Positions 8,737 to 17,276 of a stretch of DNA of 39,613 bases are shown here, piece by piece. Position 1 is the stretch's first letter. Each line of letters begins with the position of its first letter. Source of the DNA: Chromatiales bacterium (ex Bugula neritina AB1) (lineage in GTDB: Bacteria; Pseudomonadota; Gammaproteobacteria; Granulosicoccales; Granulosicoccaceae); the NCBI GenBank assembly GCA_001730015.1, contig MDLA01000135.1, positions 1-39,613 on the forward strand. The letters run 5' to 3'. The notes beneath the pieces are model-generated. The model was not told where the DNA came from, ran no database searches, and saw only the letters and a program-made list of their open reading frames with translations. Both the position numbers and the translations under genes were made by a program.

Positions 8737-10075
8737 GTTTCTAGCGGTTTTTGCCGATACGCTGCACGACCTTCCCGAAGTGACACAGGCGTTGATCGTT
8801 TTAGTATCAATGATTGTCATGATCATGATTGGCGTGCCAATTCCGATGTCGGTGATTATTGGCACAGTGGTCGGTTACTGGTTTTTGGATTTCCCGTTTG
8901 TGCAGATTGCACTGTCCATGTACACAGGCATCGAACCTTTTCCATTGATCACTATTCCCCTGTTTGTGTTGGCAGGCTCTCTAATGGAGCAGGGAGGAAT
9001 GGCTAAGCGTATTGTCAATGTCGCTGAGTCACTGGTGGGTAACTACACCGGCAGTCTTGGGTTAGTCGCTATATTGGGCTGTACTTTTTTTGCAGCACTG
9101 TCCGGGTCGGGGCCTGCTACAACGGCGGCTATCGGTGCCGTGATGATTCCGTCGATGGTGAAGCAGAATTACAGCCCTGCTTTTGGTGGCGCTCTTGCTG
9201 CATCGGGTGGGGCACTGGGTAGTCTGATACCACCGAGCAATCTGTTGATTATTTATGGAATTGTTGCTGAGGAATCTATTCCGCGATTGTTTCTTGCGGG
9301 TTTTTTACCGGGTATCCTAGCCAGTGGTGTGCTTATGGTAACCGCCTATCTCATCGCAAAAAAACGCAACTATGTCGGTTCTGATCGGGCGTTTTCCTGG
9401 AGTCACGTTTGGGAATCAGTGAGAGCAGGCAAGTGGGCTTTGCTTGCACCGTTTATTATCCTGGGTGGCATTTATTCGGGGATATTTACCCCTACTGAAG
9501 CCGCATCAGTAGCCGTCGTGTATGCCTTGCTAATCGGCTACATTGGCTATAGAGAACTAAATGTTCAGAAGCTTATTTATTGTCTGAAAATTACTGCAAT
9601 GATATCTGGTGCGGTGATTATCATCATTGGACCTGCCAAAGCGTTTGGTGAGCTCATGAGTCTGATGGATGTGCCAACAATGATTGGCGATGTCTTGTCA
9701 GATATTACTGAGAGTCCGTTCGTGCTGTTAATGATCATAGCTGGGATAATGATTCTCACCGGCATGTTTCTGGAGTCGATTGCTCAAATCATTCTGTTGA
9801 CGCCACTCATGCTACCCATTGCGGTGAGTCTGGGTGTTGACCCGATTGCTTTTGGTATAATTATGATTATCTCCTGCGAGGTAGGATTCCTAACGCCTCC
9901 TGTGGGGGCAAACCTTTTTGTTGCAGCTCGAATTACCAATCTGGGGATCGAAAAAATATCACTCGAAGTTATTCCTTTCGTGTTCGCCTATATTATTATA
10001 TTGGTTATCATTGCTGCATTTCCGACAATCACAACCATTCTTCCGGATATAGTTTTTGGAAAATTTCCAGGCTAG
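8729..10075 (+). CDS. dctM: TRAP transporter large permease (DctM family)
   Basis: A 448-residue membrane protein with about 12 helices that forms the Na+-coupled channel subunit of a TRAP transporter. Family signatures visible are FPLITIPLFVLAGSLMEQGGMAKRI near residue 70, FAALSGSGPATTAAIGAVMIP near 125, GSLIPPSNLLIIYGI near 170 and FLTPPVGANLFVA near 390. It overlaps dctQ by eight bases. The gap to the following aldehyde dehydrogenase is 106 bases. Confidence 0.93.
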   Translation: MFEFLAVFADTLHDLPEVTQALIVLVSMIVMIMIGVPIPMSVIIGTVVGYWFLDFPFVQIALSMYTGIEPFPLITIPLFVLAGSLMEQGGMAKRIVNVAESLVGNYTGSLGLVAILGCTFFAALSGSGPATTAAIGAVMIPSMVKQNYSPAFGGALAASGGALGSLIPPSNLLIIYGIVAEESIPRLFLAGFLPGILASGVLMVTAYLIAKKRNYVGSDRAFSWSHVWESVRAGKWALLAPFIILGGIYSGIFTPTEAASVAVVYALLIGYIGYRELNVQKLIYCLKITAMISGAVIIIIGPAKAFGELMSLMDVPTMIGDVLSDITESPFVLLMIIAGIMILTGMFLESIAQIILLTPLMLPIAVSLGVDPIAFGIIMIISCEVGFLTPPVGANLFVAARITNLGIEKISLEVIPFVFAYIIILVIIAAFPTITTILPDIVFGKFPG

Positions 10076-10138
10076 TTAATACCACTATTTCAGAGCTTGA
10101 ATAGGGAGTTGTTCTTTGAACGGACTGCTCTTCAGGCA

Positions 10139-10151
10139 GGTTACTGTAACC
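10139..10151. promoter_or_regulatory. Palindrome upstream of the aldehyde dehydrogenase gene
   Basis: GGTTACTGTAACC is a perfect 13-base palindrome centred on a T, 30 bases before the ATG of the aldehyde dehydrogenase gene, with a further GTAAC half-site directly after it. The position suits an operator or leader element. No matching site was found by eye in the 6890-7091 region, so the link to the local GntR protein is unproven. Confidence 0.3.
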
Positions 10152-10181
10152 GTAACGAAACACTAAATTATTGAAACTCAT

Positions 10182-11636
10182 ATGACAAACAGCGAATTCT
10201 TAAAACAAGCAAATCTAATCAACGGCGATTGGGTTCAGTCTGATGCTGGTTCTAGCTTCGATGTGACTAATCCTGCGAATGGTGATGTGATTGGTAACGT
10301 GCCTAAATCCGGTGCGGCTGAAACGCGTCGTGCTATAGAATCGGCTGAAGCGGCATTTATTGAATTTCGTCAAACTACTGCAAACCAGCGTGCAGTGTGG
10401 TTGCGCAAGATGCACGATGTCATGCTGGACAATCAGGATGAATTGGCAAAGCTATTGACCATGGAACAGGGCAAGCCGCATGCGGAGGCGTTTGGCGAAA
10501 TTGGTATCGGTGCGGCTTATCTATTGTGGTTTGCCGAGGAAGCACGCCGAGTCTATGGTGAAATAGTGCCGTCACCATGGAAGGATAAAAAAATACTGGT
10601 TAATAAGTACCCGGTTGGGGTTGTAGCGGCGATTACACCGTGGAACTTTCCATCATCAATGCTGGCTCGCAAAATAGGTCCTGCAATTGCTGCAGGTTGC
10701 ACCAGCGTAGTTAAGCCCGCGTCGCAAACACCGTACTCCGCGTTGGCCTGGGGCGTTATTGCAGAGAAGGCCGGATTGCCCGCTGGGGTCATTAATATTG
10801 TTACCGGTTCCGCCAGTGAGATAGGTGGTGAAATAACTTCCAATCCATCAGTTAAGAAACTGACATTTACAGGTTCCACGGCTGTTGGAAAAGTATTAAT
10901 AAAACAATCCGCAGAGAACGTTAAAAAAGTCTCAATGGAATTGGGCGGTAACGCACCGTTTATTGTTTTTGATGATGCCGATATTGATCGTGCGGTAACA
11001 GGTGCCATTGCTGCCAAATACCGTAACTCTGGCCAGACCTGCGTGTGTACAAACCGGTTCTTTATACAGTCTGGTGTTTATGATCAATTTATTGAAAAGT
11101 TTACCAAGGCCGTTACAGCATTGAAGGTTGGCAACGGCGTAGATGACGGCGTGCAGCAAGGCCCGCTCATTGATATCCATGCGGTAGAAAAAATTGAAGA
11201 GCTGTTGGCAGATGCGAAATCTTCAGGGGCGACGCTGGTCACTGGCGGCAACCGTCATGCTTTGGGTGGCTCTTTCTATGAGCCGACTATCGTGACTGAT
11301 GTGCAGTCTGAAATGCGTATAGCACGTGAAGAAATATTTGGCCCTGTGTCTGCCGTTATCAAATTTCAATCAGAACCCGAAGTTATATCAATGGCAAACG
11401 ATACCGAATATGGTTTGGCGTGTTATTGCTACACAAAAGATCTTGGTAGAGCATTTCGTATGACCGAACAATTGCAGTACGGCTTAGTGGGTATTAATGA
11501 AGGCATTATTACTACACCTGAGGCACCTTTTGGTGGCATGAAAGAAAGCGGCCTTGGTAGTGAAGGTGGAAGCAACGGAATAGATGAATACCTTAACACG
11601 CAATATTCATGTATCGGCGGGCTTGAACGTAGTTAG
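10182..11636 (+). CDS. NAD(P)-dependent aldehyde dehydrogenase, succinate-semialdehyde dehydrogenase (GabD) type
   Basis: A 484-residue aldehyde dehydrogenase. Catalytic Glu253 (MELGG) and Cys287 (GQTCVC) are present, with TPWNFPSSM (152-160), FTGSTAVGK and EEIFGPV. Cys289 after the catalytic Cys and the arginines in SSMLARK (163) and KYRNSG (281) match the residues that bind the substrate carboxylate in succinate-semialdehyde dehydrogenases. The length matches GabD. It would oxidise succinate semialdehyde to succinate, or sulfolactaldehyde to sulfolactate as in GabD-like enzymes of sulfoquinovose pathways. Its position between the transporter and a YihU-like dehydrogenase supports either reading. 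Confidence 0.88.
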   Translation: MTNSEFLKQANLINGDWVQSDAGSSFDVTNPANGDVIGNVPKSGAAETRRAIESAEAAFIEFRQTTANQRAVWLRKMHDVMLDNQDELAKLLTMEQGKPHAEAFGEIGIGAAYLLWFAEEARRVYGEIVPSPWKDKKILVNKYPVGVVAAITPWNFPSSMLARKIGPAIAAGCTSVVKPASQTPYSALAWGVIAEKAGLPAGVINIVTGSASEIGGEITSNPSVKKLTFTGSTAVGKVLIKQSAENVKKVSMELGGNAPFIVFDDADIDRAVTGAIAAKYRNSGQTCVCTNRFFIQSGVYDQFIEKFTKAVTALKVGNGVDDGVQQGPLIDIHAVEKIEELLADAKSSGATLVTGGNRHALGGSFYEPTIVTDVQSEMRIAREEIFGPVSAVIKFQSEPEVISMANDTEYGLACYCYTKDLGRAFRMTEQLQYGLVGINEGIITTPEAPFGGMKESGLGSEGGSNGIDEYLNTQYSCIGGLERS

Positions 11637-11650
11637 TGAAAGTTAGAACG

Positions 11651-11734
11651 TAGGGTGGATAAGCTTGCTCATCCACCATGCCAAATACGAGCACGTTCGT
11701 TTGGTGGATGCGCCTGGCGCTTATGCCACCCTGC
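11651..11734. repeat. Palindromic REP-like element after the aldehyde dehydrogenase gene
   Basis: An 84-base element with nested inverted repeats. The outer arms are TAGGGTGGATAAGC (11651-11664) and its near-complement around GCTTATGCCACCCTG (11719-11733). The first half contains GGTGGAT...ATCCACC and the second half GGTGGATGCG...CTTATGCCACC. This is the look of the widespread GTGGATAAGC/GCGCATCCACC intergenic repeats found many times per genome in gammaproteobacteria. No second copy lies in this window. Confidence 0.6.
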
Positions 11735-11778
11735 GTTCCACCATATGAGCTCCCCAACTCGAAACATAGAGTAAGTAG

Positions 11779-12663
11779 ATGATGAATATCGCCTTCATTG
11801 GCCTCGGAAACATGGGGCTCAGCATGGCAGCAAATCTGATCAAAGGTGGTCATGCAGTTGTTGGTTTTGATGTGTCGAAAGACGCGATGAATTCCCATGT
11901 TGCCAATGGCGGTTCGGTGTCTGCAACGGCGGCAGAAGCGGCGGCTAATACTTCCATCGTTATTACTATGCTGCCTAACGGAACCATAGTTAAAGAAAGC
12001 ATATTCGACGAAGGTGGTGTCCATGAGACGATAGCGAACGATGCTTTACTCATCGATATGTCTACAATTCATCCGAATGAAACCGATGAGATCCGAAAGA
12101 AACTTGCCGCCCGGGGTATAGCTATGGTCGACGCGCCAGTCGGCCGTACATCTGTAGAAGCCCGTGCCGGGACGTCTTTGTTTATGGTCGGTGCCGAGAA
12201 GCATGACCTGGAAACTGCACGCCCCATACTTGAATGCATGGGCGACACAATTATCGATTGTGGCGGGCCTGGTACCGGGAGCCGGATGAAGATCGTCAAC
12301 AATCTAATGACAACTTCCCTGAATGTTCTCACAGCGCAAGTCTTAAGCTTTTCAGACGCGACCGGGCTCGACCGTGATCTCGCCCTCAAGGTCATGGGTG
12401 GAACTGCAGCTGGCAAGGGGCATATGAGCACTACGTATCCTGCCAAGGTGCTCAAAGGTGATCTGGAGCCGGCCTTCATGATCGATCTTGCCAAGAAAGA
12501 TCTGGATATCGCATTGCAACTTGCGGGGGATCTCGAAGTGCCTCTGTCATTGCCAACGCAAGCTGAAAAAGTCTATTTGACAGCGCAAGAAGGTGGACGC
12601 GGCGGTCAGGACTGGACCGCGATTTACGACATGCTGCAAAGAGACCAACGTTCGAGTGCCTGA
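11779..12663 (+). CDS. Second YihU-type beta-hydroxyacid dehydrogenase
   Basis: A 294-residue paralogue of the enzyme at 5993-6889. It has the GLGNMG Rossmann motif, the DAPVGRTS substrate loop with the candidate anion-binding Arg, the catalytic Lys in RMKIVNN, and GTAAGKGHMSTTYPAKVLKGDL like YihU. The candidate sulfonate-binding Ser of YihU is Thr here (NNLMTT), a conservative change that may mark a different substrate or direction. Two ATGs are adjacent (11779 and 11782). It follows the aldehyde dehydrogenase by about 140 bases, including the palindromic element, and precedes the DUF3604 gene. Confidence 0.85.
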   Translation: MMNIAFIGLGNMGLSMAANLIKGGHAVVGFDVSKDAMNSHVANGGSVSATAAEAAANTSIVITMLPNGTIVKESIFDEGGVHETIANDALLIDMSTIHPNETDEIRKKLAARGIAMVDAPVGRTSVEARAGTSLFMVGAEKHDLETARPILECMGDTIIDCGGPGTGSRMKIVNNLMTTSLNVLTAQVLSFSDATGLDRDLALKVMGGTAAGKGHMSTTYPAKVLKGDLEPAFMIDLAKKDLDIALQLAGDLEVPLSLPTQAEKVYLTAQEGGRGGQDWTAIYDMLQRDQRSSA

Positions 12664-12735
12664 ACGTGATTGTTGAAAAGCTAATAAAATTTACCTGAAT
12701 ATCCTTTTGATATTCCAATAAGAGCACCTTGCTAG

Positions 12736-15060
12736 ATGAACACCGAACTACCCGACAGTTCTTCACCCGAAATACACAATGGCGCATTGCGAGAACCTAT
12801 TCCAGAGTCTTTGCTCGGTACAGTGGTACTCGACAAGACAGGGGAGTTCGAGGCTGGAAGTTATCAGAGTTTTACGCTGACATATACAGCGGGACGCTTC
12901 GGCATCGATGACAGTGGTTGTCTGCGCATCGCGTTCCGTTTTGCGACGGACCAATCTAATCCGCAGTTTTCAGATGCCACTGCACCGGGTTACACCGAAG
13001 TCGAAGCGTCCAACAAGGCCGTACTTGAAGCTCGCTTTGACCCCAAGGGCAATATTCGTCCATGGGATCGCACGTTGCAGATCAAGATAGTCAAAGGCTT
13101 TATGAAAGAGGGCGACACGATCACCGTTCGGTTCGGCGTGACCGATCAGGGCTCGCCGGGTATGCGATTGCAGACCTTTTGTGAAAAGCGGTTTGAGTTT
13201 CGGGTACTGGTTGATCCGATTGCCACTTACAATTTTCAAACGCTTGCGGTTCAGCCGGCTATAGAGATTGTGCCTGGTGCGGCAGAAACCTGGGTCGCTG
13301 TTATACCGAGCATCTGCGAAATCAACAAGCCCTTTACACTCAGGATTAAGGTCGAAGACACCTGGGGTAATCCGACCAACAAAGCAAAGGCCAGACTGTA
13401 CATCAAGGTACGTGGGAACATAAAAAATCTGCCCGAACATATCGATATCAACCCAGGTAAATTTGCGCACGAAATCACAGGTCTTGTAGTTGATGAAGAA
13501 GGTGATTTCGATATTGTTCTATCTACTGCAGATGGCACACTACTGACAAAAAGTAATCCTGCAAGGGCAATGGAAAAGCCGACGCTTAAGTATTACTGGG
13601 CAGATCTGCATGGCCAGTCTGATGAGACACTGGGTACCAACAGCGCTGCAGACTATTTTTCGTTTGGCCGTGACATGGCATTTCTTGATGCCTGCGCCCA
13701 TCAAGGCAATGACTTTCAGATGACTGAATCTTTTTGGCAAGATCTGAATCAAGTTACAGCTGAGTTTAATGAACCAGGGCGCTATGTAACGCTACCTGGG
13801 TACGAGTGGTCTGGAAATACTGCACTGGGTGGTGATCGCAATGTCTACTTCCCGGCAGAAGGTCGAACGATGCGTCGATCTTCACATGCTTTGATAGAAA
13901 GCCAACATGATATCGATACCGACTGCCACACGGCAGCTGAGTTGTTCGAGTCTTTTGCGAAGCATAACGAATGGGACGTGATCTGCTTTGCCCACTGCGG
14001 TGGGCGCTACGCAGACATAACGATGGCCCATGATGGTCGGTTTGAAAAGTCGGTTGAGGTGCATTCAGCCTGGGGTACATTCGAGTGGTTGGTTCAGGAC
14101 GCATTTAAATGTGGATATCGGGTTGGCATCATCGGAAACTCAGATGGTCATAAGGGACGTCCCGGTGCCAGTTACCCCGGTGCTGGCTGGTTTGGTGCGG
14201 TAGGCGGGTTAACCTGTTACATCATGCCAGACCTTAGCAGGGAAACGTTGATCGATAGCATCAAGAGCCGTCATCACTACGCCACCAACGGCGGGCCCAG
14301 TGGTCGAATTATTATGGACCTGAGTGCAACTTTCGAGCAGCCGGGTACGGTTTATCAGGATGACCCGGCGTTGTTTGCGAACAGCCAGGGTGTGATTAGT
14401 TCCGAGGCCATGATGGGCGATATCGTGCATCTGCCGTCAGGCGATTTGCAGCTGTCGCTGTCGGTAACAGCGGCGTCCCCCGTCCGCCGGATCGATCTAT
14501 TCAATGGACTGGATCATCTCGAGTGCCATCGGCCGTATTCGGCCGAAGATCTAGGCAGTAGAATTGGCGTTCTATGGGAAGGAGCGGAGTATCGTGGACG
14601 CTTCCGGTCCGTGGTGTGGGATGGAACAGCACGCTTTGATATCGCAAAGGTAAGCTCAACACAAGCCATCAACTTTTTTAATCGCGACAAGACACTTGAG
14701 GTGAGTGACGAATCGATTGTTAAATGGCAATCCGTGACCACTGGAAATTTCGCCGGTTTCATTGCTACTCTGCAAGATGGAATGAAAGGCAGCATCGAGA
14801 TAGACACCCCATTAGTAAAGGAGACCATTGCCCTTGATGCGATCGGTCTTGAAGATACAGTGCTTGACGCGTCCGCAACATTGCCGCGTGCGCTGCGGCT
14901 ATTTCGCCTTCCCGACGAAAACCCGAACACATCGGTTGCCTTCGAGCAACGTCTGTCACCGCTCGCCGGGCGTGATAATCCCTACTACGTTCGCGTGACT
15001 CTAGAGGATGGAACCCAAGCCTGGACCAGCCCGGTCTACATACTTCGATCAATTGCCTAA
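12736..15060 (+). CDS. DUF3604 family protein (PHP-like metal-dependent hydrolase fold)
   Basis: A 774-residue protein of the DUF3604 family, without a signal peptide and so probably cytoplasmic. Residues 1-280 look like a beta-rich accessory region. From YYWADLHGQSDET (Asp290, His292) onward is the metal-site core, with HQGND near 325, FAHCGG (His420) and GNSDGHKG (Asp470, His472). These His and Asp clusters resemble the metal sites of PHP-superfamily hydrolases. No function is established for the family that I know of. It is the last gene of the TRAP-dehydrogenase unit, starting 72 bases after the second YihU-like gene. It may act on the imported compound or a conjugate of it. Confidence 0.8.
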   Translation: MNTELPDSSSPEIHNGALREPIPESLLGTVVLDKTGEFEAGSYQSFTLTYTAGRFGIDDSGCLRIAFRFATDQSNPQFSDATAPGYTEVEASNKAVLEARFDPKGNIRPWDRTLQIKIVKGFMKEGDTITVRFGVTDQGSPGMRLQTFCEKRFEFRVLVDPIATYNFQTLAVQPAIEIVPGAAETWVAVIPSICEINKPFTLRIKVEDTWGNPTNKAKARLYIKVRGNIKNLPEHIDINPGKFAHEITGLVVDEEGDFDIVLSTADGTLLTKSNPARAMEKPTLKYYWADLHGQSDETLGTNSAADYFSFGRDMAFLDACAHQGNDFQMTESFWQDLNQVTAEFNEPGRYVTLPGYEWSGNTALGGDRNVYFPAEGRTMRRSSHALIESQHDIDTDCHTAAELFESFAKHNEWDVICFAHCGGRYADITMAHDGRFEKSVEVHSAWGTFEWLVQDAFKCGYRVGIIGNSDGHKGRPGASYPGAGWFGAVGGLTCYIMPDLSRETLIDSIKSRHHYATNGGPSGRIIMDLSATFEQPGTVYQDDPALFANSQGVISSEAMMGDIVHLPSGDLQLSLSVTAASPVRRIDLFNGLDHLECHRPYSAEDLGSRIGVLWEGAEYRGRFRSVVWDGTARFDIAKVSSTQAINFFNRDKTLEVSDESIVKWQSVTTGNFAGFIATLQDGMKGSIEIDTPLVKETIALDAIGLEDTVLDASATLPRALRLFRLPDENPNTSVAFEQRLSPLAGRDNPYYVRVTLEDGTQAWTSPVYILRSIA

Positions 15061-15214
15061 GTCCACAGACTTCTATAGAAACTATTGTACAATAGACTGA
15101 AAGGCATCTTGCTTAGAAATGGGCATAGGAGAAGTGCCGGCGGGTGTGCGCTGATACGTATTTAGTGCAATGGTATCTTAACCGATTGCACTCAGTATAA
15201 CGGTGGCTCTTTTG

Positions 15215-15461
15215 CGCTCGATTATCGTATTTTTTCTGCTATTCACCGGCTCCACTCTACGCGATTGATTTTTCGCCAGGCTCATCAATTTATCTGGTCG
15301 ATGCCCAGAACAAGGAAACCTAAGTAGGTGAAGTTCTGTTTTCAAACATCGGTGGTGGTGCTACGGCTGTGAAAGTCGAAATGGACAACGCAGTTTTCAC
15401 TGAGCTTTTTCTTTCCATGCGTCCGATTTGTTTTCCTATCAGCATATCTGTTTACAACTGA
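15215..15461 (+). pseudogene. Possible remnant of a small secreted protein gene
   Basis: The 560-base gap between the DUF3604 gene and 15625 holds no intact gene. A fragment reads as a hydrophobic leader (SIIVFFLLFTGSTL) that shifts frame into YAIDFSPGSSIYLVD. After an in-frame TAA it continues VGEVLFSNIGGGATAVKVE and ends at TGA near 15461. One frameshift plus one stop within coding-like sequence suggests a decayed exported protein. No family was recognised. Confidence 0.25.
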
Positions 15462-15624
15462 TTTATGGTTGTGGGCACTGAAAGTACGAAACGGACGTAC
15501 TCAATAAACGGTACATCTCTCGTTGGCACGCATCAGGCGATTCATGCGCAGCGGCTGCTGCCGGAGTGTTTCATCGTGAATCAAACCACGCGGATTCAGT
15601 GGTTGTGTTTAAGCAACCGGTGTC

Positions 15625-16371
15625 TCAGTGATTAGCCATCAAAGGCCCATATCCATCGATCTGATCCATGATGCCGTTTGCGCGCAGCGCGTGCCAGTAG
15701 GTGGCGGTGTTGATCGGGATCATCGGTTTTCCCAGTTCCAGCGCCATTTCATTGCACAGCGCCACCATCGACAAATTAGTACCAACCTGAACGAATGCAT
15801 CGATGCTGTCGTCGTCCATTTCCAGTACGTGCGCTCGTAACTCCTGCGGCTGCACATGGGCAATAGCGACAGGGCTTCCGCATTTCAGGCCGCGAAATTT
15901 CACTACCTCGAAACCGCAGTCCTGGAAAAACAGGGTGACGTTTGTATCAGAGATAGGGAAATAGGGTGAAATCACTGCGATGCGCTTTGCCTTGAACAGA
16001 TTTAATGCTGTCTCACAGGCAAAAGAACCGGCGGAGACTTTCACTCCGCAATGGTCGGATAGATCCTGCATTCGCTTTTCTGACGGTGCGCGACCGTCCC
16101 AGAACATCAGTGCTGACATGCCCATGATCAGGTAGTCGGGCTCGCAGGTCATGCATCTGTCGACGGCGGCATAGAGTGTAGAGCCGATTGCTTCAACAAG
16201 TGCAAGGAATTCGTCGTCGTTGCGCACTTTCATATTGGGCACTTCGATTCGACCGAAGTGGTTGGTTACCCCGGGTACTCGTAGGTCGTCCATATCGGGC
16301 TGCACAATCGTGTTGGTCGACGGGGCGACAACGGCAAATTTGCAGCGCCAGGCTCTGGCATCTTTTGACAT
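15625..16371 (-). CDS. Arylmalonate decarboxylase / maleate cis-trans isomerase family protein lacking both catalytic cysteines
   Basis: A 248-residue Asp/Glu racemase-superfamily protein. The N-terminal PSTNTIVQPDMDDL resembles the PSxNT motif of maleate isomerases, and the C-terminal GKPMIPINTATYWHALR matches the family. The first catalytic position lies in LIMGMSALMFWDG, Gly as in arylmalonate decarboxylase. The second, normally Cys in a CTNLRT or SCGGLL motif, reads GTNLSM, so it is Gly. Neither classic Cys is present, which argues against a standard isomerase or racemase. A GGAG ribosome-binding site precedes the ATG. It stands alone, with the Ldh_2 relic divergently upstream. Maleate isomerase would feed fumarate to the nearby fumarase, but the missing Cys weakens that idea. 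Confidence 0.75.
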   Translation of the reverse strand: MSKDARAWRCKFAVVAPSTNTIVQPDMDDLRVPGVTNHFGRIEVPNMKVRNDDEFLALVEAIGSTLYAAVDRCMTCEPDYLIMGMSALMFWDGRAPSEKRMQDLSDHCGVKVSAGSFACETALNLFKAKRIAVISPYFPISDTNVTLFFQDCGFEVVKFRGLKCGSPVAIAHVQPQELRAHVLEMDDDSIDAFVQVGTNLSMVALCNEMALELGKPMIPINTATYWHALRANGIMDQIDGYGPLMANH

Positions 16372-16526
16372 GTCTTACTCCGTTCATCTTTCTGTGTTTT
16401 TACAGTGTGCTTAGCGCAGGGGTGGCTAGTCAAGTATTTCCCCGAATCCCCAACAGCTACTCAAAAACTAACCAGACAGGTGGGCATAGCAGAATAATCT
16501 GATTCCATCGGCATTAGCCAATAACA

Positions 16527-17082
16527 ATGAAAGCTGCCAGAATGGTGAAGCGCCACGCCATCGATGCCTCCACTGCTATGAAAGGTTATAAAAAAACCAC
16601 CCGGGAAAATCTCAGCCGGTTTATTGCGCGTTGTCTTATGGCTGTCGGACTCAATCAATGCGATGCATCTACAACAGCGCAACTGATAGCAAAGGCGCAT
16701 CTGATCGGCCAGGACGGCCACGTTTTTTTTCGCCTGCCGCAGTACGTTAAAAGAATTTAGTCGGGCGGTATAAATACTTCGCCGGACACTAAAATTATAG
16801 AGGAGCGTACTGCAACAGCTTTGATTTACGGTGACAATGGCCTCGGGCATCTGGTGATGAGCCATGCTACCAGGCTTGCCATGCAAAAGGTTGCCAATGC
16901 CGGGGTTGCCTGGGTGGGCTTGTGATTCTCCAAGCATGCGCTGCCCGCTGCCGCTATATCAGGTTGCGCTTCAACAGTATTTTGCAGCTGCTGCACAGGG
17001 ACTTGATCACATGGATGAGTCTGTTGTTTGCAAGGTTATGGAGCAAAATGCGAGTGCCGGGCGAATTGAAAAGAAACGATGA
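16527..17082 (+). pseudogene. Broken Ldh_2-family dehydrogenase (malate/L-lactate/sulfolactate dehydrogenase type)
   Basis: The sequence from 16527 reads like the N terminus of Ldh_2 enzymes (a helix ending GQDGHVFFRLPQYVKRI, matching the usual GxxSHGxxRLPxYxxRI). It hits an in-frame TAG at 16758. The same frame continues with typical family sequence (SGGINTSPDTK, ALIYGDNGLGHLV, KVANAGVAWVGL) to a TGA at 16924. After a frameshift a piece resembling the next helix (LQQYFAAAAQGL) runs to about 17020, then homology ends. About two thirds of the gene is missing. Ldh_2 enzymes oxidise 2-hydroxyacids including malate and (R)-sulfolactate. The residue 'SH' is already QDGH, so the catalytic region had changed. 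Confidence 0.6.
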
Positions 17083-17146
17083 GGTACATATATATAAAAA
17101 TCAGGAAGTGACATTCGCAATTCCATTTTCAGTTCCCTGTAGTTTT

Positions 17147-17243
17147 ACCCTGGTGTTGCATAAAATTCCGGACCGGAACCGCTGCGCTGCTTCTATAACA
17201 GCATCTAAGGCGCTGTACTCATTTTTCCTGAATATCACTTAGA
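17147..17243 (+). repeat. 97-bp dispersed repeat, copy A (inverted relative to copy B at 29541)
   Basis: Starts ACCCTGGTG and ends ATATCACTTAGA. Its reverse complement is found at 29541-29637 with the same length, no gaps and about seven differences, most of them in the first third. An internal GCTGCTTCTATAACAGC is nearly palindromic. It lies directly after the Ldh_2 relic and 33 bases before the stop of the lysR gene. Confidence 0.85.
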
Positions 17244-17276
17244 ATGAGCAAACCATGGCAGAATTCTATATTGGTA

